DNA of 64,000 bases from Gryllotalpicola daejeonensis (lineage in GTDB: Bacteria; Actinomycetota; Actinomycetes; Actinomycetales; Microbacteriaceae). A model generated the notes under the pieces. That model was given only the letters and a program-made list of their open reading frames with translations. It had not been told where the DNA came from and did no database searches. Numbering within the stretch: the stretch's first letter is position 1; every line of letters begins with the position of its first letter. Location: the NCBI RefSeq assembly GCF_039538145.1, contig NZ_BAABBV010000001.1:124001-188000 (forward strand), in the 5' to 3' direction. Below, piece after piece: positions 52,262 through 63,819 of the stretch. The translations under genes were made by a program, and so were the position numbers.

Positions 52262-52951
52262 TTGCCTGATCTTGCAGAGCGGCTCGCCGCTGTGCGAGCA
52301 GACATCGTGGATGCCGCACGGGCGGCCGGCCGGAGTGAGGACGAGCTGACGACCATCGTCGTCACGAAGTTCCACCCGGCCGAGCTCGTGCGCGAGCTGC
52401 ACGCGCTCGGCGTGCGGGACGTGGGCGAGAACCGCCATCAGGAGGCCGCGGCGAAGGCATCCGACCTCGCCGACCTCGACGACCTCACCTGGCACTTCAT
52501 CGGCCAGCTGCAGTCGAACAAAGCCAGGCAGGTGCGGCGCTACTCGCACATCGTGCACTCGGTCGATCGGCCGGCGCTCGTCGACGCCCTCGCGCGCCGC
52601 GAGAGTGACCCCGACGGCGAGACCGTTGACGTGTTCCTGCAGCTGAACCTCACCGACGATCCGGGGCGCGGCGGGGTGGCCCCGGCCGGGCTCGAGGCGC
52701 TCGCGGAGCACGCCCTCGCGGCCCCGGGCATCAGGGTGCGGGGCGTCATGGCGGTCGCACCGCTGGGGGAGGAGCCGCGTGCCGCGTTCGCACGCGTGCG
52801 GCAGGCATCCGATCGCCTGCGCTCGCTCGCGCCGGACGCGACCGCGATCTCTGCGGGCATGTCCGGCGATTTCCGCGAGGCGATCCTCGAGGGCGCGACA
52901 CACCTTCGCATCGGCACCGCAATCACGGGTTCCCGCCCGGCCCCGCGTTAA
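52262..52951 (+). CDS. yggS: PLP homeostasis protein, YggS family
   Basis: A 229-residue single-domain PLP-binding barrel that helps keep free PLP and amino acid pools in balance. The PLP Lys is in TTIVVTKFHPAE. GENRHQEAAAKA, WHFIGQLQSNKAR and the C-terminal SAGMSGDFREAI with GTAITGSR follow the family. TTG at 52262 gives the usual N-terminus (DLAERLAAVRADI). It sits between ftsZ and sepF as in other Gram-positives, but pgeF (yfiH), often just upstream, is absent. Confidence 0.92.
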   Translation: MPDLAERLAAVRADIVDAARAAGRSEDELTTIVVTKFHPAELVRELHALGVRDVGENRHQEAAAKASDLADLDDLTWHFIGQLQSNKARQVRRYSHIVHSVDRPALVDALARRESDPDGETVDVFLQLNLTDDPGRGGVAPAGLEALAEHALAAPGIRVRGVMAVAPLGEEPRAAFARVRQASDRLRSLAPDATAISAGMSGDFREAILEGATHLRIGTAITGSRPAPR

Positions 52952-53009
52952 TCTGGCGCAGTCAGCAGTTAAAGCTGCGGCACACGGCGCACTTGCAACG
53001 GAGGACGAA

Positions 53010-53519
53010 ATGGCCAACCCGCTGAAGAAGACCATGGTCTACCTCGGTCTCGCGGACGAAGAGTTCGAGTACGAGGAAGAGCAGCCCCGTGAGAGCGTCG
53101 CTGCACCGCGGGCCCAGCCCCACGCCCCCCAGCAGACGGCTGCCGCCGCCGCTCCCGCGCCGCAGCCGCGCGTCGAGCGCGCCCCGGTCGTGCCGATTCG
53201 CAAGAACACCCCGGTTCGAGCACAGGCGGTTCCTGAGATGAACGAGATCCTCACGGTGCACCCGCGCCAGTACCGCGACGCGCAGGCGATCGCCGAAGCC
53301 TTCCGTGACGGCATCCCGGTGATCATCAACCTGTCGCAGATGAACGACAGCGACGCACGCCGCCTCATCGACTTCGCGAGCGGTCTGTCACAGGGCCTGC
53401 TGGGCAAGATCGAGCGCGTGACCAACAAGGTCTTCCTGCTGTCGCCGCAGCACGTGTCGGTTCTCGGCGAGCAGAAGGCGGCGGGCGAAGGCGACTCGTC
53501 GTTCTTCAACCAGGCCTAG
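53010..53519 (+). CDS. sepF: Cell division protein SepF
   Basis: A 169-residue protein that tethers FtsZ to the membrane in bacteria lacking FtsA. It has an N-terminal amphipathic segment (ANPLKKTMVYLGLADEEFEYEEE), a Pro/Ala-rich linker of 50 residues, and a C-terminal SepF core (LTVHPRQYRDAQAIAEAF, VIINLSQMNDSDARRLIDF, VFLLSPQHVSV). The ATG at 53010 follows GGAGGACG. Confidence 0.96.
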   Translation: MANPLKKTMVYLGLADEEFEYEEEQPRESVAAPRAQPHAPQQTAAAAAPAPQPRVERAPVVPIRKNTPVRAQAVPEMNEILTVHPRQYRDAQAIAEAFRDGIPVIINLSQMNDSDARRLIDFASGLSQGLLGKIERVTNKVFLLSPQHVSVLGEQKAAGEGDSSFFNQA

Positions 53520-53561
53520 TCCGGCCAGGTTCGCTCCAGAAGCCTCCGCGATACTTCTAGG

Positions 53562-53867
53562 GTGCTTGCCGTCGCGATCATCGCCAGCATCGTCTACTAC
53601 CTGCTGCTGATCTACTTCCTCACCATGTGGGCGCGCTTCGTGCTTGACCTCGTGCGTGCGCTGCGCCGCAGCTGGCGCCCGCGCGGCGCCGGGCTCGTGG
53701 CCGCCGAAGCCGTCTACACCGTGACAGACCCGCCGATCCGCCTGTTCCGCAGGCTGCTGCCGCCCGTGTCCTTCGGGGCGGTCGCACTGGATTTCGGCTG
53801 GCCACTGACGATGCTCTGCGTCGTGATCCTCATGTACATCGTCGGACTGTTCCCGCACCAGTTCTGA
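53562..53867 (+). CDS. yggT: YggT-family membrane protein
   Basis: A 101-residue protein with two transmembrane helices (about 5-25 and 75-95) and the YggT landmark TVTDPPIRLFRRLLPP between them. YggT-like genes lie between sepF and divIVA in many Gram-positives, and the function is not settled. GTG start at 53562 with no strong ribosome site. Confidence 0.9.
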   Translation: MLAVAIIASIVYYLLLIYFLTMWARFVLDLVRALRRSWRPRGAGLVAAEAVYTVTDPPIRLFRRLLPPVSFGAVALDFGWPLTMLCVVILMYIVGLFPHQF

Positions 53868-53916
53868 GCGCCGTGAGCGCGATGAACGGATGCTGACGGC
53901 CAGTCTGATTTGCTAG

Positions 53917-53928
53917 GTTTGGTCAAAC
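53917..53928. promoter_or_regulatory. Short palindrome upstream of divIVA
   Basis: GTTTG-GT-CAAAC in the 104-base gap upstream of divIVA, about 45 bases before the ATG. TAGGTT (53914-53919) overlapping it could serve as a -10 box. The role is unknown. Confidence 0.3.
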
Positions 53929-53971
53929 ACGTCCCTGACGTTCCCGATTCGAAAGCTAAGGGTGGAAAGCC

Positions 53972-54640
53972 ATGGCGCTTACTCCGGAAGACGTAGTCAA
54001 CAAGCGGTTCCAGCCGACGAAGTTCCGCGAGGGCTACGACCAGGACGAGGTCGATGACTTCCTTGACGAGGTCGTCGTCGAGCTGCGTCGCCTCAACCAG
54101 GAGAACGACGAGCTGAAGCAGCGTCTGGTCGCCGCTGACTCGCGCGTAGCCGAGCTGCAGCGCAGCGGTTCGAACGCCGCGCCGGCCGCCGCTCCGACCC
54201 CTGCCGTCGCTCCTGCGCCCGAGCCCGCGCCGGTCGCCGCCGTTCCGGTCGCCGCGCCGTCGCCCGTCGACGAGACGCAGAGCACCAACAACCTGCTGCA
54301 GCTGGCTCGCCGCCTGCACGAAGAGCACGTCGCCGAGGGCAAGGCCAAGCGCGACGAGCTCATCGCCGACGGCCACGCGACTGCTGCGCGTCTCGTCGCC
54401 GAGGCCGAGTCGAAGCAGAAGGAGCAGATCGCGATCCTCGACAAGCAGCGTGCTGCGCTCGAGACCAAGATCGACGAGCTGCGCAACTTCGAGCGCGACT
54501 ACCGGGCGAAGCTGAAGAGCTACATCGAGGGCCAGCTGCGCGACCTCGACGCCTCGGGCAGCAGCGCTCCGCAGAACACCGGCGCTCAGGTGGCTCAGAA
54601 CACCGGCTCCGCCCCGAGCTACCAGGGCTTTGGAGCGTAG
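53972..54640 (+). CDS. divIVA: Polar growth scaffold DivIVA/Wag31
   Basis: A 222-residue coiled-coil protein that marks poles and septa and directs wall growth in actinobacteria. The membrane-binding N-terminal domain is LTPEDVVNKRFQPTKFREGY, then DQDEVDDFLDEV. A Pro/Ala linker (about 60-95) separates it from the long coiled coil (about 105-200). The tail is Gln/Asn/Ser-rich. The ATG follows GGTGGAAAG. Its last codons overlap the lspA start. Confidence 0.95.
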   Translation: MALTPEDVVNKRFQPTKFREGYDQDEVDDFLDEVVVELRRLNQENDELKQRLVAADSRVAELQRSGSNAAPAAAPTPAVAPAPEPAPVAAVPVAAPSPVDETQSTNNLLQLARRLHEEHVAEGKAKRDELIADGHATAARLVAEAESKQKEQIAILDKQRAALETKIDELRNFERDYRAKLKSYIEGQLRDLDASGSSAPQNTGAQVAQNTGSAPSYQGFGA

Positions 54641-55262
54641 CGCCGCCGCGAAGGTCAGCGTTCGCGCGATCGTCGTCCTCGCCGCCGTAGCCGTCTTCGT
54701 TCTCATCGTCGACCAGGTGGCCAAGGCACTGGTTCTCGCGCACCTCACAGAAGGCGAGCAGGCCCCCGTTCTCGGGAGCCTGCTCGTCTTCCTGTTCACG
54801 CGGAACCCCGGCGCGGCTTTCTCCATCGGCACCGGCTCGACGTGGATCTTCACGATCATCGCGATCGGCGTCTTCGTGTTCGTCGTCTGGTACGCGCGAC
54901 GCATCCGCTCCGTGTGGTGGGCGATCGTGTTCGGCCTGCTGCTCGGCGGCCTGCTCGGCAACCTGTACGACCGCCTGTTCCGCCCGCCCGGGTTCGGCCA
55001 GGGCGAGGTGATCGACTTCATCAAGATCCCGCTGCTGCCGGCCATCTTCAACCTGGCGGACTCGGCGATCGTCGCCGCGATGGCGCTGTTCCTGATCCTG
55101 ACGCTGGTGGGTGTCGGGCTCGACGGGCGGCGTGCGGGAGCCGCCGAAGCGGTGCCCGAGGGCCACGCAGAGTCAGGCTCCGCTGAGGTCGCCGACACCG
55201 CGGCGACGGATGCTTCACCCGCACGGCCCGTGTCAGAAGAGCGCCACGATGGAGACGCGTAG
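54630..55262 (+). CDS. lspA: Prolipoprotein signal peptidase (signal peptidase II)
   Basis: A membrane aspartyl protease of 210 residues with four helices that cleaves lipoprotein signal peptides. The catalytic Asp lie in NLYDRLFRP with GQGEVIDF and in FNLADSAI. The C-terminal 45 residues are polar and acidic. TTG at 54630 overlaps divIVA by 11 bases. I see no ATG or GTG before the first helix, so TTG is the likely start. Translation is probably coupled. Confidence 0.93.
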   Translation: MERSAAAKVSVRAIVVLAAVAVFVLIVDQVAKALVLAHLTEGEQAPVLGSLLVFLFTRNPGAAFSIGTGSTWIFTIIAIGVFVFVVWYARRIRSVWWAIVFGLLLGGLLGNLYDRLFRPPGFGQGEVIDFIKIPLLPAIFNLADSAIVAAMALFLILTLVGVGLDGRRAGAAEAVPEGHAESGSAEVADTAATDASPARPVSEERHDGDA

Positions 55263-56166
55263 CTACCACGTCCCCGACGGCCTCGAGGGCAGCCGGGTCG
55301 ACGCCGGCGTCGCGCGGCTGCTGGGATTCTCGCGCTCGTTCGCGGCCGACGTCGCCGAGGCCGGGGGAGTGCTGCTCGACGGGAAGCCTGTCGGCAAGAG
55401 CGATCGGCTGACGGCCGGCTCGTGGCTCGAGGTCTCGTGGGAGGAGCGGCGCGGCCCGGTCGTCGAGGCGATTCCGGTGCCCGAGCTCAAGATCGTCCAC
55501 GACGACGATGACCTGGTCGTCGTCGACAAGCCGTTCGGCGTCGCGGCACACCCGTCCGTCGGGTGGGAGGGGCCGACGGTCGTCGGCGCGTTGGCGGCGG
55601 CGGGGTACCGCATCTCGACCTCGGGCGCCGCCGAGCGCCAGGGTGTCGTGCACCGCCTCGACGCGGGCACCTCTGGTCTGATGGTGGTCGCCAAAAGCGA
55701 GTACGCCTACACGATGCTCAAGCGCGCGTTTCACGACCGCACGGTCGAGAAGATCTATCACGCCGTCGTTCAGGGGCACCCGGACCCGCTTGCCGGCACG
55801 ATCGACGCGCCGATCGGCAGGCATCCCAAGTCTGATTGGAAATTCGCCGTGATCTCGGGCGGCAAGCCGTCCGTCACCCACTACGAGACCATCGAGGCGT
55901 TCCCGTCGGCGAGCCTGCTCGAGATCCACCTCGAGACGGGGCGCACGCACCAGATCCGCGTGCACATGGCGGCGCAGAGGCACCCGTGCGCGGGCGACAC
56001 GCTCTATGGTGCAGACCCGACCCTGTCGGCGCGGTTGGGGCTCACGCGGCAGTGGCTGCACGCCGTGCAGCTCGGCTTCGAGCACCCGGGCACGGGGGAG
56101 TGGGTGCAGTTCACCACCGACTACCCGGCCGACCTGCAGCACGCGCTCGACGTGCTGAGCGAGTAG
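55249..56166 (+). CDS. rluD: RluA/RluD-family pseudouridine synthase
   Basis: A 305-residue rRNA pseudouridine synthase, probably for large-subunit rRNA helix 69. An N-terminal S4-like domain (SRVDAGVARLLGFSRS, VLLDGKPVGKSDRL) precedes the catalytic domain with HRLDAGTSGLMV (catalytic Asp) and GRTHQIRVHM. The ATG at 55249 overlaps lspA by 14 bases. Confidence 0.94.
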   Translation: METRSYHVPDGLEGSRVDAGVARLLGFSRSFAADVAEAGGVLLDGKPVGKSDRLTAGSWLEVSWEERRGPVVEAIPVPELKIVHDDDDLVVVDKPFGVAAHPSVGWEGPTVVGALAAAGYRISTSGAAERQGVVHRLDAGTSGLMVVAKSEYAYTMLKRAFHDRTVEKIYHAVVQGHPDPLAGTIDAPIGRHPKSDWKFAVISGGKPSVTHYETIEAFPSASLLEIHLETGRTHQIRVHMAAQRHPCAGDTLYGADPTLSARLGLTRQWLHAVQLGFEHPGTGEWVQFTTDYPADLQHALDVLSE

Positions 56167-56180
56167 CGGCTCGAGCGGTC

Positions 56181-57014
56181 CTAGCCGGCGAGGTAGGCCG
56201 CGAGCACCTCGGCTGCGACCTGCGGGGTGCGGTCGGGGCGCAAGGGCCGGACGTGCCGCCCGTGAATGAACTGGAGTCCGGCGATGATGGTCCAGGCGCG
56301 GAGCACGTGGTCGTCAAGCTCGACTGTGAGATTCGCGCGATAGCCGTCGATCAGGGCAGCGACGAGCGCACGGCGGATGCCGGTGCGGCCGAGGTCGAGC
56401 AGCCCGATGAACACCGCGCGCCCGATGTCCAAGCCGAACGGGCTGAGGCTCGCTGTCTCCCAGTCGATCAGCGTGCCCTGCTCGCCGTCGTCGAGGTAGT
56501 TGCCGCTTCCCGGGTCTCCATGAGTGATGACGAGATCGTGGACGTCGGCGACGCGTTCGATGGCGGCGGAGATCTCGCGGCGGAGTTCGCCGTCCAGCAA
56601 GTGCGCGACGACCGACAGCCGCCGGTCATGATCGCCGGCGAACTCGGCAGCGGAAACCGTGGCGAGCGGCCACCCCGCTGTGTCGACGGATGCGAGCGTC
56701 GCGAGGTCCCGCCCGAAGCGCCGCCATCCGTCCGGCGTCACGGGGCGCTCGCCGGCCTCACGGCTGAGCACGAGCACTTCTGAGCTGTCGGGGCCGGTCG
56801 CCGCGGCGATGACCTTGGGCGCTCGAACCCCTCGCGCTCCGAGGAATGTCAACGCCGCCGCCTCCTCACGCAGCCTCCCGTGGTTCCGCTGGGTCTTGAC
56901 GACGACCTCGCGACCGTCGGCCATGACCCCGTACCGCGTCTCGTTCTTCGAGCCACCCGCGGTGCGGTGACCCAAGGTCACCAGCGTGCCGCCCGCGAGC
57001 TCCAAGGTCGTCAT
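56181..57014 (-). CDS. APH-family phosphotransferase-like protein
   Basis: A 277-residue kinase-fold protein of the aminoglycoside/choline phosphotransferase group. VVVKTQRNHGRLREE holds the ATP-binding Lys. The Brenner motif THGDPGSGNYL and the metal Asp in LIDWETAS are intact. The substrate may be a sugar, choline-like compound or antibiotic and cannot be read. It is antisense to its neighbours between rluD and dnaE, which are normally adjacent in relatives, so it looks inserted. The ATG at 57014 (MTTLELAGGTLV) is chosen; longer frames upstream run through the palindrome. Confidence 0.8.
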   Translation of the reverse strand: MTTLELAGGTLVTLGHRTAGGSKNETRYGVMADGREVVVKTQRNHGRLREEAAALTFLGARGVRAPKVIAAATGPDSSEVLVLSREAGERPVTPDGWRRFGRDLATLASVDTAGWPLATVSAAEFAGDHDRRLSVVAHLLDGELRREISAAIERVADVHDLVITHGDPGSGNYLDDGEQGTLIDWETASLSPFGLDIGRAVFIGLLDLGRTGIRRALVAALIDGYRANLTVELDDHVLRAWTIIAGLQFIHGRHVRPLRPDRTPQVAAEVLAAYLAG

Positions 57015-57128
57015 CGCCCGAGCATCCAGAAACAGACAGGACGAGCGCGAACGCTCGATTGACAAGTGATGGCCGCGGCCGAAGCCTACGGTGCACCGCC
57101 GCGGAACCCGCCGCGCATTCCGCCCCGT

Positions 57129-57185
57129 CGAGAAGTGCCGGAGCGTCGTCACGTGGCACTGGCGACGACATCGCGGCACTTCTCG
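57129..57185. repeat. 57-base palindromic element upstream of dnaE
   Basis: Outer arms CGAGAAGTGCCG (57129-57140) and CGGCACTTCTCG (57174-57185) are perfect. Inner arms GTCGTC (57145-57150) and GACGAC (57164-57169) also pair, with a 4-base symmetric loop between the stems. It lies in the 261-base gap between the divergent APH-like and dnaE genes. The rest of that gap holds no recognisable gene. Confidence 0.75.
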
Positions 57186-57275
57186 CGTGAACCCTCAACC
57201 AGCGCTTGACGCGTGTCGCAGCGTGGGCGCGTGTGACGCCCTGCGATGTCGGCGGCGTATTGCAGAATCGATGAC

Positions 57276-60809
<3,534 letters not shown>

Positions 60810-60853
60810 GCAGGCGCGTCCTCCTCCGCGGACAGCTCCCAAAGCCGAGGCAC

Positions 60854-60883
60854 GGGAGGGCTCTTCCGGCAGAAGACCCTCCC
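60854..60883 (+). terminator. Hairpin after dnaE
   Basis: GGGAGGG and TCTTC (one bulged C between them) pair with GAAGA and CCCTCCC around a 5-base CGGCA loop. It lies 45 bases after the dnaE stop. There is no T-run, so it may be a Rho-dependent end or a 3' stabiliser. Confidence 0.5.
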
Positions 60884-60924
60884 TAGCGTGCGTCTTGGGC
60901 GGAAGCCTGCCGCCCGCGCGCCGG

Positions 60925-60930
60925 TAGGCT
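60925..60930 (+). promoter_or_regulatory. -10-like box TAGGCT before hisD
   Basis: TAGGCT lies 10 bases upstream of the ATG at 60941 (13 before the second ATG at 60944). No ribosome site is seen. It is a probable leaderless promoter. Confidence 0.5.
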
Positions 60931-60940
60931 TGGCGGCATC

Positions 60941-62248
60941 ATGATGCGCACGATCGACCTGCGCGGAATCGACCTGGCAACGGCCGACCTCCGCACCCTG
61001 GTGCCCCGCCCCGTCGTCAACATCGAGGTCGCGTCGCAGGCCGCGGGGGAGCTCATCGCGGCCGTGCGCGAGCGCGGCTCCGACGCGCTGCTCGATCAGT
61101 CCGAGCGCTTCGACGGCATCCGCCCGCAGTCCCTGCGCGTGCCTGCCGACGCGATCGCGGCGGCCGTCGACGGGCTCGACCCCAAGGTGCGCGCCGCGCT
61201 CGACGAGGCGATCGCGCGCGTGCGCAAGGGCAGCGCCGCCCAGGTTCCCGCGCCACAGACCACTACGCTCGCCGACGGCGCGACGGTGTCGCAGCGCTGG
61301 CAGCCGGTCGATCGAGCCGGCCTGTACGTCCCGGGCGGCAAGGCCCCGCTGGCCTCCAGCGTCATCATGAGCGCCGTGCCCGCACAGGTCGCCGGCGTGC
61401 GTTCGCTGCCGCTCGCGAGCCCCGCGCAGAAGGAGTTCGGCGGCCTGCCGCACCCCACGATCCTCGCGGCGGCCGGGCTGCTCGGCGTCGACGAGGTGTG
61501 GGCCATGGGTGGCGCCGGCGCGATCGGGGCGCTGGCCTACGGCGTTCCGGACGCGGGCCTCGAGCCCGTGCAGATCATCACGGGCCCGGGCAACATCTAC
61601 GTCGCGGCGGCCAAACGCCTCGTGCGGGGCGTCGTCGGCATCGACGCAGAGGCCGGCACCACCGAGATCCTGATCATCGCCGACGAGACGGCGAGCCCGA
61701 CGCTGGTCGCCGCCGACCTGCTCAGCCAGGCCGAGCACGACGAAGCGGCGGCGAGCGTGTTGGTCACCGATTCGCCTGAGCTGGCGGATGCCACGGCCGA
61801 AGCCCTCGAGAAGCTGGTGGCCGCCACCGCGAACTCGCAGCGGGCTGCCACGGCCCTTGCCGGTCCGCAGTCGGCCATCATGCTCGTCGACGGCGAAGCG
61901 GCAGCGGCCGCGATCAGCAACGCCTACGGGCCGGAGCACCTCGAGCTGCACACGGCAGACCCGCGCGCGACGCTCGCGAACATCACCGACGCCGGCGCGA
62001 TCTTCCTCGGCAATTACTCGCCGGTGAGTCTCGGTGACTACATGGCCGGCTCCAACCACGTGCTGCCGACCGGCGGTGCCGCGCGGTTCTCCTCCGCCCT
62101 CGGCGCCTACTCGTTCCTGCGCCCGCAGCAGATCATTGAGTACGACCGCCCGGCGCTGGCATCCGTTCGTGATCGCATCATCGACTTCGCCGGGGCCGAA
62201 GCCCTGCCCGCGCACGGCGAGGCGGTTGCTGTGCGTTTCGACGGCTAG
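60941..62248 (+). CDS. hisD: Histidinol dehydrogenase
   Basis: The last two steps of histidine synthesis, oxidising L-histidinol to L-histidine with NAD; zinc enzyme of 435 residues. GLYVPGGKAPLASSV, the ITGPGNIYVAAAKRLV signature, DLLSQAEHDEAAASVL (zinc-site Gln and His) and NAYGPEHLELH are present. Two ATG codons overlap at the start (60941, 60944). No other his genes are in the window. Confidence 0.97.
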   Translation: MMRTIDLRGIDLATADLRTLVPRPVVNIEVASQAAGELIAAVRERGSDALLDQSERFDGIRPQSLRVPADAIAAAVDGLDPKVRAALDEAIARVRKGSAAQVPAPQTTTLADGATVSQRWQPVDRAGLYVPGGKAPLASSVIMSAVPAQVAGVRSLPLASPAQKEFGGLPHPTILAAAGLLGVDEVWAMGGAGAIGALAYGVPDAGLEPVQIITGPGNIYVAAAKRLVRGVVGIDAEAGTTEILIIADETASPTLVAADLLSQAEHDEAAASVLVTDSPELADATAEALEKLVAATANSQRAATALAGPQSAIMLVDGEAAAAAISNAYGPEHLELHTADPRATLANITDAGAIFLGNYSPVSLGDYMAGSNHVLPTGGAARFSSALGAYSFLRPQQIIEYDRPALASVRDRIIDFAGAEALPAHGEAVAVRFDG

Positions 62249-62251
62249 GGT
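62246..62251 (+). promoter_or_regulatory. -10-like box TAGGGT before nrdR
   Basis: TAGGGT overlaps the hisD stop codon and ends 7 bases before the nrdR ATG at 62259. It is a candidate leaderless promoter within the hisD-nrdR junction. Confidence 0.4.
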
Positions 62252-62258
62252 CTAAGCC

Positions 62259-62720
62259 ATGTTCTGCCCGTTCTGCCGCCACCCCGACTCCCGCGTGATC
62301 GACTCACGCACGAGTGACGACGGGCTCTCGATCCGGCGCCGCAGGCAGTGCCCGGAATGCGGCCGGCGCTTCTCGACGATCGAGACCGCGAGCCTCAACG
62401 TCATCAAGCGCTCTGGCGTCGTCGAGCCCTTCAGCCGCGAGAAGGTCATCGCGGGCGTGCGCAAGGCGTGCCAGGGGCGCCCCGTGACCGACACCGATCT
62501 CGCGATCCTCGCGCAGAAGGTGGAAGAGACGATCCGTGCGACGGGCGCCTCGCAGATCGACGCGAACGAGATCGGGGTCGCCGTGCTGCCCGAGCTGCGC
62601 GAGCTCGACGAGGTCGCCTTCCTGCGCTTCGCGAGCGTCTACCAGGCCTTCGACTCACTCGACGACTTCGAATCGGCGATCGCCCAGCTGCGTCGCGATC
62701 ACGCGCGGACCGCCGACTGA
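62259..62720 (+). CDS. nrdR: Ribonucleotide reductase repressor NrdR
   Basis: A 153-residue repressor of ribonucleotide reductase genes. The zinc ribbon has Cys3, Cys6, Cys31 and Cys34 (FCPFC and QCPECG), with the DNA-contacting RRRRQ segment before the second pair. The ATP-cone (about 48-138) senses dATP/ATP: NVIKRSGVVEPFSREKVIAG. No nrd genes are in the window. Confidence 0.97.
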   Translation: MFCPFCRHPDSRVIDSRTSDDGLSIRRRRQCPECGRRFSTIETASLNVIKRSGVVEPFSREKVIAGVRKACQGRPVTDTDLAILAQKVEETIRATGASQIDANEIGVAVLPELRELDEVAFLRFASVYQAFDSLDDFESAIAQLRRDHARTAD

Positions 62721-62735
62721 GCCGCGGGCTCCCAG

Positions 62736-62741
62736 TATTCT
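62736..62741 (+). promoter_or_regulatory. -10-like box TATTCT before pyrD
   Basis: TATTCT ends 9 bases before the pyrD ATG at 62751, with no ribosome site. It is a candidate leaderless promoter. Confidence 0.45.
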
Positions 62742-62750
62742 GATCACGGC

Positions 62751-63800
62751 ATGTACCGGATCATCTTCAACCTCGTCTTCAAGCGCATGGACCCGGAACG
62801 GGCCCACCATCTCGCTTATGTCTTCATCCAGGTGATCCAGGCCCTCGGCCTCTCGCGGCTGGTGCATGACTTCACCCGCCCGCGCACCGACATCACGGTG
62901 CACACCCTCGGCCGCACCTTCGAGACGCCGTTCGGACTCGCGGCCGGCTTCGACAAGGACGGCAAGATCGTCATGGGCCTCGGCGGTCTCGGCTTCGGCC
63001 ACGTTGAGGTCGGCACCCTCACCGCCATTGCGCAGCCCGGGAACCCCAAGCCGCGCCTCTTTCGCCTCATCGCCGATCGTGCGCTCATCAACCGCATGGG
63101 GTTCAACAACCACGGCGCGGCCGAGGCTGCCACGCGCCTGCGCCACCTCGAGCGCCTGCGCCCGCGGCCGGTGCTCGGCGTCAACATCGGCAAGAGCCGG
63201 GTCGTCGAGGTGGACGACGCGCTGCACGACTATCGCGAGTCGGCATCCGTTCTCGCACCCGTCGCCGACTATCTGGCCGTCAACGTGTCGTCGCCCAACA
63301 CGCCTGGCCTGCGCGGCCTGCAAGAGATCGACAAGCTCGCCCCGTTGCTCGAGACGGTGCGGCGGCACTCGGCCGGCACTCCCGTCCTGGTCAAGATCGC
63401 CCCGGATCTCAGCGACGATGAGGTCGTGCGCATCGCCGAGATGGCGGTCGAGCTCGGGCTCGACGGCATTATCGCGACGAACACGACCATCGCGCGCGAG
63501 GGGCTGGGACTTAAGACGGATGCCTCCGCCGTCGCCGCGCTCGGAGCGGGTGGCCTCTCGGGCGCCCCGCTCGCGCCGCGCTCGCTCGAGGTGCTGAAGC
63601 TGATTCGAGAGCACGTTCCCGCATCGCTGTGCGTCATCTCGGTCGGGGGAGTGCGCACCGCGGCCGACGTCGCTGAGCGTCTTGCCGCCGGTGCGACGCT
63701 CGTGCAGGGCTACAGCGAGTTCATCTACTCGGGTCCGCTCTGGGTGCGCTCGATCAACCGCGGCCTCGACCGCCTGCTGCACAAGCAGCGCGCGCTGTAG
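62751..63800 (+). CDS. pyrD: Quinone-dependent (class 2) dihydroorotate dehydrogenase
   Basis: A membrane-associated flavoenzyme of pyrimidine synthesis, 349 residues. The N-terminal helical extension (MYRIIFNLVFKRMDPERAHHLAYVF) is the quinone tunnel of class 2. GLAAGFDKDGK, NRMGFNNHG, NVSSPNTPGLRGLQ with the catalytic Ser of class 2, and ISVGGVRTAADVAERLAAGA follow. Confidence 0.97.
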   Translation: MYRIIFNLVFKRMDPERAHHLAYVFIQVIQALGLSRLVHDFTRPRTDITVHTLGRTFETPFGLAAGFDKDGKIVMGLGGLGFGHVEVGTLTAIAQPGNPKPRLFRLIADRALINRMGFNNHGAAEAATRLRHLERLRPRPVLGVNIGKSRVVEVDDALHDYRESASVLAPVADYLAVNVSSPNTPGLRGLQEIDKLAPLLETVRRHSAGTPVLVKIAPDLSDDEVVRIAEMAVELGLDGIIATNTTIAREGLGLKTDASAVAALGAGGLSGAPLAPRSLEVLKLIREHVPASLCVISVGGVRTAADVAERLAAGATLVQGYSEFIYSGPLWVRSINRGLDRLLHKQRAL

Positions 63801-63819
63801 CGGCGGGCAGCTTCGGTGC

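Noticed and set aside
56181..57179. A longer phosphotransferase starting at 57179
   Set aside because: The extra 55 N-terminal residues are Arg/Cys/His-rich and run through the palindrome. The ATG at 57014 begins at a normal N-terminus.
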